DNA from: Prevotella aff. ruminicola Tc2-24
GTDB taxonomy: Bacteria > Bacteroidota > Bacteroidia > Bacteroidales > Bacteroidaceae
NCBI RefSeq assembly: GCF_900110895.1
Contig: NZ_FOIQ01000001.1
Span: 836,472 to 900,471 of the forward strand
DNA length: 64,000 nucleotides
Reading direction: 5' to 3'
Positions within the stretch are counted from its first letter, which is position 1, and the number at the start of each line of letters is the position of its first letter. Shown here in pieces: positions 16,150 through 24,987 of the stretch. Both the position numbers and the translations under genes were made by a program. The notes beneath the pieces are model-generated. The model ran no database searches. It saw nothing but the letters and a program-made list of their open reading frames with translations, and was not told the DNA's origin.

Positions 16150-18099
16150 TTACTTTTGATATGAATACTTATCCATGAGCTTCAGCGTGCGCAGGATCTC
16201 GGCCACGTTCATTGCAAAGGACATGGCGCCGCGCCCGTTGAACGGCGGGTTACCATCGAACAGTTCGCTGATGGTTCCGATGGCATGATAGTCCATCTCG
16301 TCCTCATAGCCCACGAGCTGACGCTCGATGAAACTCAGACGACTGCGTTTGTAGAGCTTCAGACAGGCCTCCATATAGAAACCACCGAGCCAAGGCCAAG
16401 CCGTACCCTGATGGTAGGCATAGTCGCGCTGGGTCTGCGGACCCACATAGATGGGATTATAGCCGCCGCTCTTAGGCGACAAGGAGCGCAGTCCTTTCGG
16501 TGTGAGCAGCTCACGGGTACAGATATCGACCACACTCTTCATCTGCTCCTGTGAGAGCGGTGAGTAGTCGAGCGCCACAGCGAAGATCATGTTGGGTCGC
16601 ACGCTCCAGTCCATCATGTTACCATCGACATAGTCGAGCAGGTAGCCATATTCGTTGACGAAGGTATCGACAAACGAGCGCTTGGCCAGGTCGGCACGCT
16701 GCTCCAAGCCGGCAGCACCTTCGGCATCGCCCCTCTCGGCTGCCATCGAGGCACAGAACTTCAGGGCGTTATACCAGAGGGCGTTGAACTCGACGATATA
16801 GCCTGAGCGCGGCACCACAGGACGACCGTTGGCTGTGGAGTTCATCCAGGTGACGGCACGGTCGCGACCATTCGAGTAGAGCAGGCCGTTCTCGTCGAGG
16901 CGGAGGTTCGGATGACCGCCGTCGATGATGTAACGGATGATATCCTGCAGGAGCTTGCCATAGCGCTTGAAACACTCGTCGCGCCCTGCCTCCTTGGCAT
17001 ATTGTTGGATAGCCCACACGGCCCACAGGGGCACATCAGGCTGTTCAATCTCGTAGATCTTCACCGTCAGGGGCTTACCTTTCATGAACTCACGGAGCCC
17101 CTTCTCGGCGGTCTTCATCACCAACTCGAAGTAGTCACGCTCGCCAATCGACAGGGTGAGTCCTGGCAAGGCGATGAACGTGTCGCGGGCTCGCGACTTG
17201 AACCAGGGATAGCCCGCCAACAGGTAACGGTCGTTGTTGGGCTGACGGTTATGGAACTGATGGGCGGCAGTGACCAGACAGTGGTAGAAGTTATCTCTCG
17301 GCACGCGCTGAGCCACCTCTTTGTCGAAGAGCGCCATGAGCGTCGAGGTCTTGATCTGCGAGGTAGAGGCCGAGAAGACGATGCTCTCGCCTTTCTTGAT
17401 AGGCATCTCGAAATAGCCAGGCACATACAGGTCCTCGTTGGAGGCATAGCCGCGCTCCTGCTCCTTCGGATACTCGATGCCGCGATACCAGTCGGGACGG
17501 AAGATAAACTCGTTCTTCTTGGAGAACTGCATAAAGAGGTCGGGATAGCCGGCATACATACAGGTCTTGATGCCGTTGTCCACCTGACTGTACTCACGAC
17601 TGGCTGTCGCATTCTCGTGGGTGAACTGACGCACGGAACGGAAGGCCAGGAACGGACGGAAGCGCAGGGTGGTGGCCGAATGGGCCTCGACCAGGGTATA
17701 GCGGATAAGGATGCAGTCCTCGTAGTGCTGGAAGATCACCTCTTTCTTCAGCACGACACCTCCGACACGATAGGTCGTCGTAGGCACGATGGTGGCATCG
17801 AATTCGCGGATGTATTTATGGCCGTTAGGACTGAAGATGTTGCCCTGATACTTGTGTAGTCCGAGGTTGAATTCTGCTCCGTGCTGAATGACCGTACAGT
17901 CGAGCGAGGAGAGCAACACGTGGTTCTCGTCGTCAAGCTCGGGTACGGGAACTACCAGCAGACCATGGTATTTGCGCGTATTGCAGTCAACAAGCGTTGA
18001 ACTGCTATAGGCGCCGGAACGGTTAGTCCGGAGGAATTCACGACGCAGACTTTCCTGCAGGTTGGTCATCACGGCCTTTTCTAATCGTAAATAGCTCAT
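16150..18099 (-). CDS. Glycogen debranching enzyme (amylo-alpha-1,6-glucosidase, GH133-like)
   Basis: 649 residues. The N-terminal beta domain (about 1-260; FLRTNRSGAYSSSTLVDCNTRKYHGLLV) and C-terminal (alpha/alpha)6 barrel with AGYPWFKSRARDTFIALPGL and YHQGTAWPWLGGFYMEA correspond to archaeal/bacterial type debranching enzymes that remove alpha-1,6 branches. No signal peptide. First gene of the operon with GT4 and GH57 enzymes, behind the promoter at 18150-18180. Confidence 0.93.
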   Translation of the reverse strand: MSYLRLEKAVMTNLQESLRREFLRTNRSGAYSSSTLVDCNTRKYHGLLVVPVPELDDENHVLLSSLDCTVIQHGAEFNLGLHKYQGNIFSPNGHKYIREFDATIVPTTTYRVGGVVLKKEVIFQHYEDCILIRYTLVEAHSATTLRFRPFLAFRSVRQFTHENATASREYSQVDNGIKTCMYAGYPDLFMQFSKKNEFIFRPDWYRGIEYPKEQERGYASNEDLYVPGYFEMPIKKGESIVFSASTSQIKTSTLMALFDKEVAQRVPRDNFYHCLVTAAHQFHNRQPNNDRYLLAGYPWFKSRARDTFIALPGLTLSIGERDYFELVMKTAEKGLREFMKGKPLTVKIYEIEQPDVPLWAVWAIQQYAKEAGRDECFKRYGKLLQDIIRYIIDGGHPNLRLDENGLLYSNGRDRAVTWMNSTANGRPVVPRSGYIVEFNALWYNALKFCASMAAERGDAEGAAGLEQRADLAKRSFVDTFVNEYGYLLDYVDGNMMDWSVRPNMIFAVALDYSPLSQEQMKSVVDICTRELLTPKGLRSLSPKSGGYNPIYVGPQTQRDYAYHQGTAWPWLGGFYMEACLKLYKRSRLSFIERQLVGYEDEMDYHAIGTISELFDGNPPFNGRGAMSFAMNVAEILRTLKLMDKYSYQK

Positions 18100-18149
18100 A
18101 GCTCCTGTCTAAAGGTATTTAATTATTGTTGTATTAGTCATTAATTTTC

Positions 18150-18180
18150 CAAAGGTAGGTATTTTTACGCAGTCGGCAAA
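18150..18180 (-). promoter_or_regulatory. Promoter of the glycogen operon
   Basis: Minus strand: TTTG (18177-18180), 19 bases, TACCTTTG (18150-18157). Exact consensus and spacing; leader about 45 bases. Confidence 0.78.
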
Positions 18181-18231
18181 GCGTTCGATATGATTTAACA
18201 CTTATTTTAAGAAACCAAAGGGTATCTATGA

Positions 18232-18270
18232 AGAAAAACCAGAAGGCAGACTGTGCCCTCTGGTTTTTCT
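18232..18270 (-). terminator. Terminator of the kinase gene
   Basis: Twelve perfectly paired bases (AGAAAAACCAGA with TCTGGTTTTTCT) around a loop that can itself form GGCA/TGCC. Starts right at the stop codon of the minus-strand gene ending at 18269; A and T runs on both sides would let it work in both directions. Confidence 0.85.
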
Positions 18271-19204
18271 ACTCTGGTATAAGGAAGTTGATAACCTCTT
18301 GTTCGATATCGATGCGATAAGAGCCCTTCGGTGTCTTCATCAAACGACCGTCGATACCCACCATCGCCCGCTTCGCATAGTCGACAAACACCTCCCTGGT
18401 GCGATAGGGATGCACACTGCGGTGGTTGAGGAAGCGGCCAGTGACCAACAGCCATAGTCCCTCGAGCAGTTGGACCACCTCGGGGTGGTAGACCACCGAC
18501 ACGTCGAGCATGCCGTTATAGGGCACGGCGTTGGGGGTCTGTCCATAGCCTGGACCACTGCCCACGCACATGGTCATCACCTTGCGTTCAATCACATCGT
18601 TGTTGATCTTCAGTTTCATCTTGTACTCCATCCTATGGAACAGCATGACAAACAGCGACGAGATGAACGACAGCGTGCGTGAGCCGAACAAGCGACGGGT
18701 CTGGCGACGCAGGTTCATGATGTCGGCCGTCATACCGATATTGATACAGTTCAGGAAATAACGGTGACAGCGCTCGCCCTTCGCGTTCTGATAACGGATA
18801 CAGCCCAGGTCGATCGTCCGTATCCTACGCTTCTGAAGCCATTCGACGGTCTGCTCGATCTTGTCTTCCTCGAAGCCCCAGAAACGGGCGAAGTCGTTCA
18901 TGATGCCATTGGGTATCACGCCCAGTGCGATACTGTCGCGCACAGCCTTCTCCTCTGCCATCAGACAGTTGACGGCATCGTTGAGCGCAGAGTCGCCACC
19001 AACGATAATGATGGTCTTATAGCCGTTGCTGATCAGCATCCGCATGAGACGTTCCACACTATTAGCCGTCTCGCTCTGCACAAAGTCATACTCCACCTTG
19101 TGCTCATCAAGCACCTTCTGGATCTTCTCCCAACGCTTACGTTTGTTGGAGATGCCTGCTTTCGGGCAATACAGGATAGCCCATCTTGTTGGTTCTACTG
19201 CCAT
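18269..19204 (-). CDS. Diacylglycerol/lipid kinase family protein (YegS/DgkB-like)
   Basis: 311 residues with the DAGK catalytic fold: YCPKAGISNKR at the start (phosphate-loop equivalent) and IIVGGDSALNDAVN at about residues 77-90, corresponding to the ATP-binding GGDGT-x-NE motif but with Ser in place of the last Gly-Thr. The C-terminal beta domain contains VGIDGRLMKTPKGSYRID. Members phosphorylate diacylglycerol or related lipids at the inner leaflet. Downstream of miaA with a 44-base gap and no promoter, so probably cotranscribed. Substrate not determinable. Confidence 0.85.
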   Translation of the reverse strand: MAVEPTRWAILYCPKAGISNKRKRWEKIQKVLDEHKVEYDFVQSETANSVERLMRMLISNGYKTIIIVGGDSALNDAVNCLMAEEKAVRDSIALGVIPNGIMNDFARFWGFEEDKIEQTVEWLQKRRIRTIDLGCIRYQNAKGERCHRYFLNCINIGMTADIMNLRRQTRRLFGSRTLSFISSLFVMLFHRMEYKMKLKINNDVIERKVMTMCVGSGPGYGQTPNAVPYNGMLDVSVVYHPEVVQLLEGLWLLVTGRFLNHRSVHPYRTREVFVDYAKRAMVGIDGRLMKTPKGSYRIDIEQEVINFLIPE

Positions 19205-19214
19205 GTTATACTAT

Positions 19215-19242
19215 TGAACATTGATGATTGAACATTGATGAT
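19215..19242. repeat. Short tandem repeat (14 bases x 2)
   Basis: TGAACATTGATGAT occurs twice head to tail, followed by a degenerate third copy (TGTCGATTAAACATTGA). A related string is found in the groS-groL spacer (about 42938-42967). Confidence 0.6.
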
Positions 19243-19248
19243 TGTCGA

Positions 19249-20199
19249 TTAAACATTGAGTTTTAGAATCTGCGCCATCTTTTCCTCCATGGGAAGAGAC
19301 GCCTCGATCCAGTTGATCTTGAAACCTCGCCGCTCCATCCCTCGGAACCAAGTCATCTGCCGTTTGGCAAACTGATGGATGGCGATCTCCAGTTGGGTGA
19401 ACATCTCATCGTAGGTGGTCTTACCCGTCAGATACTCCGTCACGAACTTATACTCCAATCCGTAATAGACCAAATCCTCCGGCGGGATACCTTCGTTGAG
19501 CAGTGCACGCACCTCATCGATCATGCCTTCCTCCAAACGGGCCTTCAGTCGACGGGTGATCTTCTCGCGGCGCGCATCACGATCGATGCTGATACCGATG
19601 ATGAGCGACTCAACAGGTGGCAACTCGCGTCGCGGTGTCGGATGCTGCAGGTTGTATGTCTCGATCTCGATGGCGCGGATGGCTCGCTGACAGGAGTCCA
19701 CATCCGTCGTGTTATGCATGTTCGAGCCCGTCTTCGACTTCAGTTCCACAAGCATCTTCGTGAGCTCTGCGAGTGGTTTCCCATCCAGGCGTTCTCGCAG
19801 TTCGGGATTCTGAGGCACAGGCGAGAGGTGGTAGCCTTTCAGCACAGCCTCGATATAGAGTCCTGTTCCACCACAGAGGATAGGCAGTTTCTGTCTGTTA
19901 CGGATATCCTGATAGGCATCGAAGAAATCCTGCTGATACTCGAACAGGTTGTATTTCGTACCAGGCTCCCGTATGTCAATCAGGTGATAGGGAATGACGA
20001 CTGGCTCCTGTCCTTCGGCGGCAGGCAGGCGATAGTCGACCAGATCCTTTCCCGTGCCGATATCCATCCGCCGATACACCTGTCGTGAGTCGGCCGAGAT
20101 AATCTCTCCATCGACAAGGGCCGCCAGATGAGCCGCCACCGTGGTCTTCCCCGATGCCGTCGGACCTAATATCGTTATCATTTTCTTCTCGTTCATCAT
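19249..20199 (-). CDS. miaA: tRNA dimethylallyltransferase
   Basis: 316 residues, normal length. P-loop GPTASGKT at about residues 12-19, then EIISADSRQVYRRMDIGTGKD, the DSRQ(V/I)Y motif contacting the tRNA A37, and later GGTGLYIEAVLKGY. It transfers a dimethylallyl group to N6 of A37 in tRNAs reading UNN codons. Start: Met codons at 20199, 20196 and 20181 are all possible; the promoter at 20231-20262 is compatible with each. The next gene downstream is the lipid kinase. Confidence 0.95.
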   Translation of the reverse strand: MMNEKKMITILGPTASGKTTVAAHLAALVDGEIISADSRQVYRRMDIGTGKDLVDYRLPAAEGQEPVVIPYHLIDIREPGTKYNLFEYQQDFFDAYQDIRNRQKLPILCGGTGLYIEAVLKGYHLSPVPQNPELRERLDGKPLAELTKMLVELKSKTGSNMHNTTDVDSCQRAIRAIEIETYNLQHPTPRRELPPVESLIIGISIDRDARREKITRRLKARLEEGMIDEVRALLNEGIPPEDLVYYGLEYKFVTEYLTGKTTYDEMFTQLEIAIHQFAKRQMTWFRGMERRGFKINWIEASLPMEEKMAQILKLNV

Positions 20200-20230
20200 T
20201 TACGACACTACAGGCACTGCCTATCGGATG

Positions 20231-20262
20231 CAAAGATAGCAGAAATCAAGGAAAGAACCAAA
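20231..20262 (-). promoter_or_regulatory. Promoter of miaA
   Basis: Minus strand: TTTG (20259-20262), 20 bases, TATCTTTG (20231-20238). Leader about 27 bases. Confidence 0.72.
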
Positions 20263-20270
20263 TAAAAAGA

Positions 20271-20306
20271 ACAAAAAAGCCGCCCGACGGAATCGGACGG
20301 CTTAAG
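20271..20306 (-). terminator. Terminator of the lipoprotein pair; direct repeat copy A
   Basis: Hairpin AAGCCGCCCGA / TCGGACGGCTT with one wobble, and on the minus strand a T6 run. The 36-base segment is repeated at 22858-22892 in the same orientation with one substitution and one A-run length difference. Confidence 0.85.
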
Positions 20307-20332
20307 TTAATGATTATCTGAAAGCATTGCCA

Positions 20333-20905
20333 TCAGCGAAAGCCAAACTTTACATGATCGATTACAATACTGTCAGTAGGGTTCTCTCTGTTATAAAGAA
20401 CGCCGTTCATATAACCTTCCACAATTGACAGGTCATCCATATCCCTCGGATCATATCTCACATCAGTGACATACACGAGAAAAGGGTTCTCCCTTTTGGG
20501 ACCATAGAGCACGCTCTCATTTTCGGTCTTTCTCTCGAACTCAACAGCACTACTGATATATTGATATTCCAATGGATCCAAGGCAACTTCGTTCAATGTC
20601 TTTTTCATTTTATAAATTCCTCTATGTAAAGAACAAAGACGTATATGCAAACGTGACAAAGTCGATGGAGACGAATTATAACGTACTCCCCAAACAGCGA
20701 CTTCGAGTTCATTGTGATACTCACGAAGTGCCCCATGTATTCTGTCCCTATGGTCTTCTGTATTACAAATATTCACATAAGAATCCCCAATATTTCCTTC
20801 AAAATAGCCAAAACGGACTTTGTTAAATCCATCCTCTTCGCCATCACTATGGCACGACGACATGACCGCCACAGCAATCAACAATAATATAGCTTTTATC
20901 TTCAT
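20333..20905 (-). CDS. Hypothetical lipoprotein
   Basis: 190 residues. N-terminal Lys-rich start, hydrophobic core, and lipobox VMSSC at residues 14-18 predict SPII cleavage and anchoring in the outer or inner membrane. Remaining sequence is acidic/basic mixed with no motif I recognise. 17 bases after the preceding lipoprotein gene and so cotranscribed with it. Clearly AT-richer than the genes on either side. Confidence 0.75.
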   Translation of the reverse strand: MKIKAILLLIAVAVMSSCHSDGEEDGFNKVRFGYFEGNIGDSYVNICNTEDHRDRIHGALREYHNELEVAVWGVRYNSSPSTLSRLHIRLCSLHRGIYKMKKTLNEVALDPLEYQYISSAVEFERKTENESVLYGPKRENPFLVYVTDVRYDPRDMDDLSIVEGYMNGVLYNRENPTDSIVIDHVKFGFR

Positions 20906-20922
20906 CGCTAGAAATATTTATA

Positions 20923-22590
20923 TCACCTAACAGTTACAGGAACTATCATAATTTCTATCAATCCTGTATGAAGCGTATGTATTTTGTATCCCTTTGTCGA
21001 TAGTTCAGAATCTGACACAATAACAGGAGCTACATAATTCAATGATACGCTTCCCAATTCATCAGATTCTTCAACCCATTTTTCCGAGTGAGTTCGCTTA
21101 GTTGTAAATGAACCTGAAACGCCTAACGAAACCTTTGCTGTTGCACTGGCGTCCTTACCTCCGATTCCTAAATCGAAATTTGCGCTTCCAGCAAAAGTAT
21201 TGCTGAATTCAACTGATTTTGTGAATTCAATTGTAGGATCAGACTCTTCTATCCTGATATTAATATTGGTTGACAAGCTAGTCAAATCCCAAGGTTCATC
21301 CATTAAAAGAAGATCATTTCCATCTAGCATCTCGTTAACATTAACCCAAAGGGGTTTAATATCAGACAAATCCACCGTATAATAATATTTTGACTTTCTG
21401 AAAGCAGTACTATGTTGATACGCACATTTGATTTTCGAAAACTGGAAAAGCTTATATGGTGGAACATTGACTATTCTTACCGTACTTTTATCTTGGGTAT
21501 TATTTCTACCATATTCAATCCAGAATTTAAATACATAATCTCCGTTCGTCCATATTTTCTCAATAAGTTCTTCATTTGAGAATGGAGCTTTGCGGCTATG
21601 GCATTCGGTATCAATTACGGGATCACCAAGCTCTTTCTGCGCAATTTCAGAATAAGCACTATGAACAACTCTGAATTTCCATAACTTCTCACGCCACTTT
21701 GTATTTAGTTTTCCTTTTTCAGAATTCGACTTATCCATATTATAATAAATCAAATCTCTGTCACAGGCGAAAGGATCGTTTTTGTATTTTGCATAGGCCT
21801 CCTTAACTCTTTGATCAAGATATTCTGCTTTCATATATGGTCCTTCCTCATTCACATTATAATTTATATAACTGGTTGTTTTGGATCTTGTTGTTGGCTT
21901 ATTCAATCTTTTATTGAATATATCATCAACAAAGTCATATTGCAAATCATCCATATTTGATGAGCGAGTAAAACCACGATTAACCACTTTCATTCGCTCG
22001 CTGTTCTTCACAACCATATACGGAAAAGCAGGAAGAGATCCCTTAGGGAGTGAAAAAACAGAATCACCATTTGAATAGAACACAGAATTATTATTGCCTT
22101 CTATATAACTAACAGCAATCTCATCATTATAAGCATCCCACTCATTCACGCTGAACGCATCAAACATCGACAAATCCGGAATTACAATATTCAGCAAGGG
22201 AAGACTTCTCTCGATGCCAGCAAGTTCTTTCTCCGTCGTGTAATTCAACAATATCTCTCTAAACGTGCTATTCCCACCAACTTTTGAGTTTCTCACATAA
22301 GGATAAAAAACATCATATGTATTGTCAAATTGCTTCTGAGCCTCATCTCTTAAGAACATTCGTAAATCAGCATTATCCTCTACAGCCTTTGAGAGAATTA
22401 TCGCAAAATCTCGTTGTGCGTTTTGATTTATCCCAATATTCTCACTTTTAACGTTTTCTTGTTCACATAAAGAAATCTCATCTTTAGCACTACAAGAGAT
22501 TAAAGCGAATAACACAAATAACACTAAAACTTTTTTCACAACTTTAAAAGTCGATACAGCAAAAGCCATTCTAAAAAAATGTTTTTTCAT
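20923..22590 (-). CDS. Large hypothetical lipoprotein
   Basis: 555 residues. A long N-region, hydrophobic segment about residues 18-32 and lipobox FALISC (Cys about 33) indicate a lipoprotein. The segment after it (RDFAIILSKAVEDNADLRMFLRDEAQKQFD) resembles the N-terminus of a group of uncharacterised Bacteroidales surface lipoproteins. The last third (Gly/Ala/Ser rich, about 470-500: FAGSANFDLGIGGKDASAT) has alternating beta-strand character. No catalytic motif seen. Markedly AT-rich codon use against neighbouring genes. Promoter at 22761-22791. Confidence 0.75.
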   Translation of the reverse strand: MKKHFFRMAFAVSTFKVVKKVLVLFVLFALISCSAKDEISLCEQENVKSENIGINQNAQRDFAIILSKAVEDNADLRMFLRDEAQKQFDNTYDVFYPYVRNSKVGGNSTFREILLNYTTEKELAGIERSLPLLNIVIPDLSMFDAFSVNEWDAYNDEIAVSYIEGNNNSVFYSNGDSVFSLPKGSLPAFPYMVVKNSERMKVVNRGFTRSSNMDDLQYDFVDDIFNKRLNKPTTRSKTTSYINYNVNEEGPYMKAEYLDQRVKEAYAKYKNDPFACDRDLIYYNMDKSNSEKGKLNTKWREKLWKFRVVHSAYSEIAQKELGDPVIDTECHSRKAPFSNEELIEKIWTNGDYVFKFWIEYGRNNTQDKSTVRIVNVPPYKLFQFSKIKCAYQHSTAFRKSKYYYTVDLSDIKPLWVNVNEMLDGNDLLLMDEPWDLTSLSTNINIRIEESDPTIEFTKSVEFSNTFAGSANFDLGIGGKDASATAKVSLGVSGSFTTKRTHSEKWVEESDELGSVSLNYVAPVIVSDSELSTKGYKIHTLHTGLIEIMIVPVTVR

Positions 22591-22760
22591 TTTTGATTGA
22601 TAATTATTTGTTAATAATACGATATGCCTACTCTATTTTTCCGGATTTTCAGCATAACCTCCGTTTATACTTCATCATTGATGTATGTGACCACCATAAA
22701 AAGCGTCATCAGTTTACCCGCCATTTCATGAAAAAGGTTTATCCTCTTTATTTTGTTATG

Positions 22761-22791
22761 CAAAATTAAATAACTATTCGCAAATTACAAA
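22761..22791 (-). promoter_or_regulatory. Promoter of the lipoprotein pair
   Basis: Minus strand: TTTG (22788-22791), 19 bases, TAATTTTG (22761-22768). Leader about 165 bases, unusually long here. Confidence 0.7.
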
Positions 22792-22857
22792 ACAAAGTAA
22801 AGCAAATTAACATTACCACGCCCTGTAATTTGTACTATTTAACAGACGGGTAATCAA

Positions 22858-22892
22858 ACAAAAAGCCGCCCGAAGGAATCGGACGGCTTAAG
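22858..22892 (-). terminator. Terminator of gap; direct repeat copy B
   Basis: Same hairpin as at 20271-20306 (AAGCCGCCCGA / TCGGACGGCTT) with T5 on the minus strand, about 95 bases after the gap stop. Confidence 0.8.
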
Positions 22893-22987
22893 GATTTGAT
22901 ATCTCTATGAGATTATTTCAGTTGACTTCATCGACTCAAATACGCGACTCGGCAAACTGAAAACAAACTTTCGTTTGCTCTCGCTGC

Positions 22988-24013
22988 TTATTTGAGTTCA
23001 GCGAGGTACTTAATGGTGCGAACCATCTGAGAAGTGTAAGAGTTCTCATTGTCGTACCAAGAAACAACCTGTACGAGTGAGTTACCATCCTCCATCTTGC
23101 TTACCATGGTCTGGTTAGCGTCGAACAGAGAACCGAACTTCATACCGATGATGTCGCTAGAAACGAGCTTCTCCTCAGTGTAACCGAAGCTCTCGTTCTG
23201 AGCAGCCTTCATGGCAGCGTTGATGCTCTCAACAGTTACATCACCCTTAACAACAGCGTGCAGGATGGTGGTAGAACCTGTAGGAGTCGGAACGCGCTGT
23301 GCAGCACCGATCAGCTTACCGTTCAGCTCGGGGATAACGAGACCGATAGCCTTAGCAGCACCAGTTGAGTTAGGAACGATGTTCTGAGCACCAGCACGAG
23401 CACGCTGTACATCACCCTTGCGCTGAGGACCGTCGAGAATCATCTGGTCGCCAGTGTAAGCGTGAACGGTTGTCATGATACCGCTCTGGATCGGAGCAAG
23501 GTCGTTCAGAGCCTTGGTCATAGGAGCCAGACAGTTCGTTGTGCAAGAAGCAGCTGAGATAACAGTGTCAGCAGGAGTCAGAGTCTTGTGGTTTACATTG
23601 TAAACGATAGTAGGCAGATCGTTACCAGCAGGAGCAGAGATAACAACCTTCTTAGCACCAGCAGTCAGGTGAGCAGAAGCCTTCTCCTTAGATGTGTAGA
23701 AACCTGTGCACTCCAGAACAACGTCTACATCCAGCTTACCCCAAGGCAGCTCAGCAGCGTTAGGAATAGCATAGATAGTGATCTTCTTACCATCAACTAC
23801 GATGAAATCCTCACCAGCCTCAACAGTGTGCTTGTTCTCACCGAACTTGCCGCAGAAACCACCCTGAGCGGTATCATACTTCAGCAGGTGAGCGAGCATC
23901 TTAGGACTTGTCAAGTCGTTGATAGCTACTACTTCATAACCTTCAGCCTCGAACATCTGACGGAATGCGAGACGACCAATACGGCCAAAACCGTTAATTG
24001 CTACTTTTGTCAT
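22988..24013 (-). CDS. gap: Glyceraldehyde-3-phosphate dehydrogenase, type I
   Basis: 341 residues. NAD-binding start [11 protein letters not shown] (4-14) with INDL at 31-34 (NAD preference), the catalytic motif [12 protein letters not shown] with nucleophile C157, and the C-terminal WYDNENSYT. Glycolytic oxidation and phosphorylation of glyceraldehyde-3-phosphate in the cytosol. Monocistronic: own terminator at 22858-22892 and a TAACTTTG element upstream. Codon use is that of a highly expressed gene. Confidence 0.97.
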   Translation of the reverse strand: MTKVAINGFGRIGRLAFRQMFEAEGYEVVAINDLTSPKMLAHLLKYDTAQGGFCGKFGENKHTVEAGEDFIVVDGKKITIYAIPNAAELPWGKLDVDVVLECTGFYTSKEKASAHLTAGAKKVVISAPAGNDLPTIVYNVNHKTLTPADTVISAASCTTNCLAPMTKALNDLAPIQSGIMTTVHAYTGDQMILDGPQRKGDVQRARAGAQNIVPNSTGAAKAIGLVIPELNGKLIGAAQRVPTPTGSTTILHAVVKGDVTVESINAAMKAAQNESFGYTEEKLVSSDIIGMKFGSLFDANQTMVSKMEDGNSLVQVVSWYDNENSYTSQMVRTIKYLAELK

Positions 24014-24094
24014 TTTACATTAAATATTTAAAGGGTTTATACCTAATCCTTACTAATTTTAGTGCATTTTTGCACTTTTTCTCGTTTTCGGGCA

Positions 24095-24102
24095 CAAAGT
24101 TA
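24095..24102 (-). promoter_or_regulatory. -7 element of gap
   Basis: Minus strand TAACTTTG; no good -33 TTTG at the right spacing (TGTG at about 20 bases). Leader about 75 bases. A TATATTTG on the plus strand (24115-24122) could serve mscL. Confidence 0.5.
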
Positions 24103-24292
24103 CGAAATATTTTCTATATTTGCACATGAAATCTAACTAAAAAGAAGCAAAAAGTGAAAACCTAAAAGTAAAAAGCTCCCAAATCGGTGCTTTTACACGG
24201 ACGATTGCAAAACGAAGATTACAATTCAATCATTATTGGCCGAGCCAACTGGCAAAGCCAAGCGATACGTTAAACATTAAAACTATTAAATT

Positions 24293-24676
24293 ATGGGATT
24301 TATTAAAGAATTCAAGGAGTTTGCCGTTAAAGGCAATGTGATGGACATGGCAGTCGGTGTCATCATCGGCGGCGCGTTTGGTAAAATTGTTACAAGTCTG
24401 GTAAACGACATTCTGATGCCTATCCTTGGTATCGTGACTGGCGGTATTGACTTTACTGGTTTGAAGGCTACCATCGGTGATGCCAACATCACCTACGGTC
24501 AGTTTGTTCAGAGTGTCATCGATTTCGTCATCATCGCATTCTGTATCTTCTTGATGATTAAAGGCATGAACAAGTTGAACCGCAAGCAGGAAGAGCCCGC
24601 AGCTCCCGAGGCACCGAAGGGTCCCTCTCAGGAGGAACTGCTCGCTGAAATCCGTGACCTGTTGAAGAACAAGTAA
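24293..24676 (+). CDS. mscL: Large-conductance mechanosensitive channel
   Basis: 127 residues. MscL signature at the N-terminus: [35 protein letters not shown] (TM1 about 16-45), second span about 75-98, and a charged cytoplasmic helix ending [14 protein letters not shown] homopentameric inner-membrane emergency valve against hypo-osmotic shock. Followed by a strong terminator, hence monocistronic. Confidence 0.97.
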   Translation: MGFIKEFKEFAVKGNVMDMAVGVIIGGAFGKIVTSLVNDILMPILGIVTGGIDFTGLKATIGDANITYGQFVQSVIDFVIIAFCIFLMIKGMNKLNRKQEEPAAPEAPKGPSQEELLAEIRDLLKNK

Positions 24677-24698
24677 TCTGTCGGACAGCAATAAGCAC

Positions 24699-24738
24699 AA
24701 GGACTGCATCATGGCGATGATGCAGTCCTTCTTTTTTT
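24699..24738 (+). terminator. Terminator of mscL
   Basis: Perfect 14-bp stem (AAGGACTGCATCAT), loop GGCG, followed by CTTTTTTT. Confidence 0.95.
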
Positions 24739-24908
24739 AGCCACATCCACCCTTGTTTGAATTATACAAAAACTCTACAAGCACATTTTTACGGCACTCA
24801 AAACACAATACATGCAAAATTTATAAAACATTAAGTCTTAATAATTTAGCATATATCCACAACTCTCCATTTCCTTAACACAGCTATTTTTCGAACTCTA
24901 TATCAGAT

Positions 24909-24939
24909 TTTGTAGTTTCAAAACTATTCACTACCTTTG
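24909..24939 (+). promoter_or_regulatory. Promoter of the candidate phosphate operon
   Basis: TTTG (24909-24912), 19 bases, TACCTTTG (24932-24939): exact consensus. Leader about 45 bases to the ATG at 24988. Confidence 0.78.
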
Positions 24940-24987
24940 TACCCAGTAATTAGAAACCGTTTTTCAAACTCATCAACTTAGCAGCAT

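Larger units (their letters stand above)
22591..22987. other. Intergenic region upstream of the lipoprotein pair
   Basis: Contains the long leader and promoter of the lipoprotein operon (22761-22791) and the gap terminator (22858-22892). Nothing else is evident; very AT-rich from 22600 to 22850. Confidence 0.6.
24677..24987. other. Intergenic region between mscL and the phosphate-type operon
   Basis: Holds the mscL terminator and the promoter of the DUF47 operon. Between them about 170 AT-rich bases with no further structure noticed. Confidence 0.6.
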
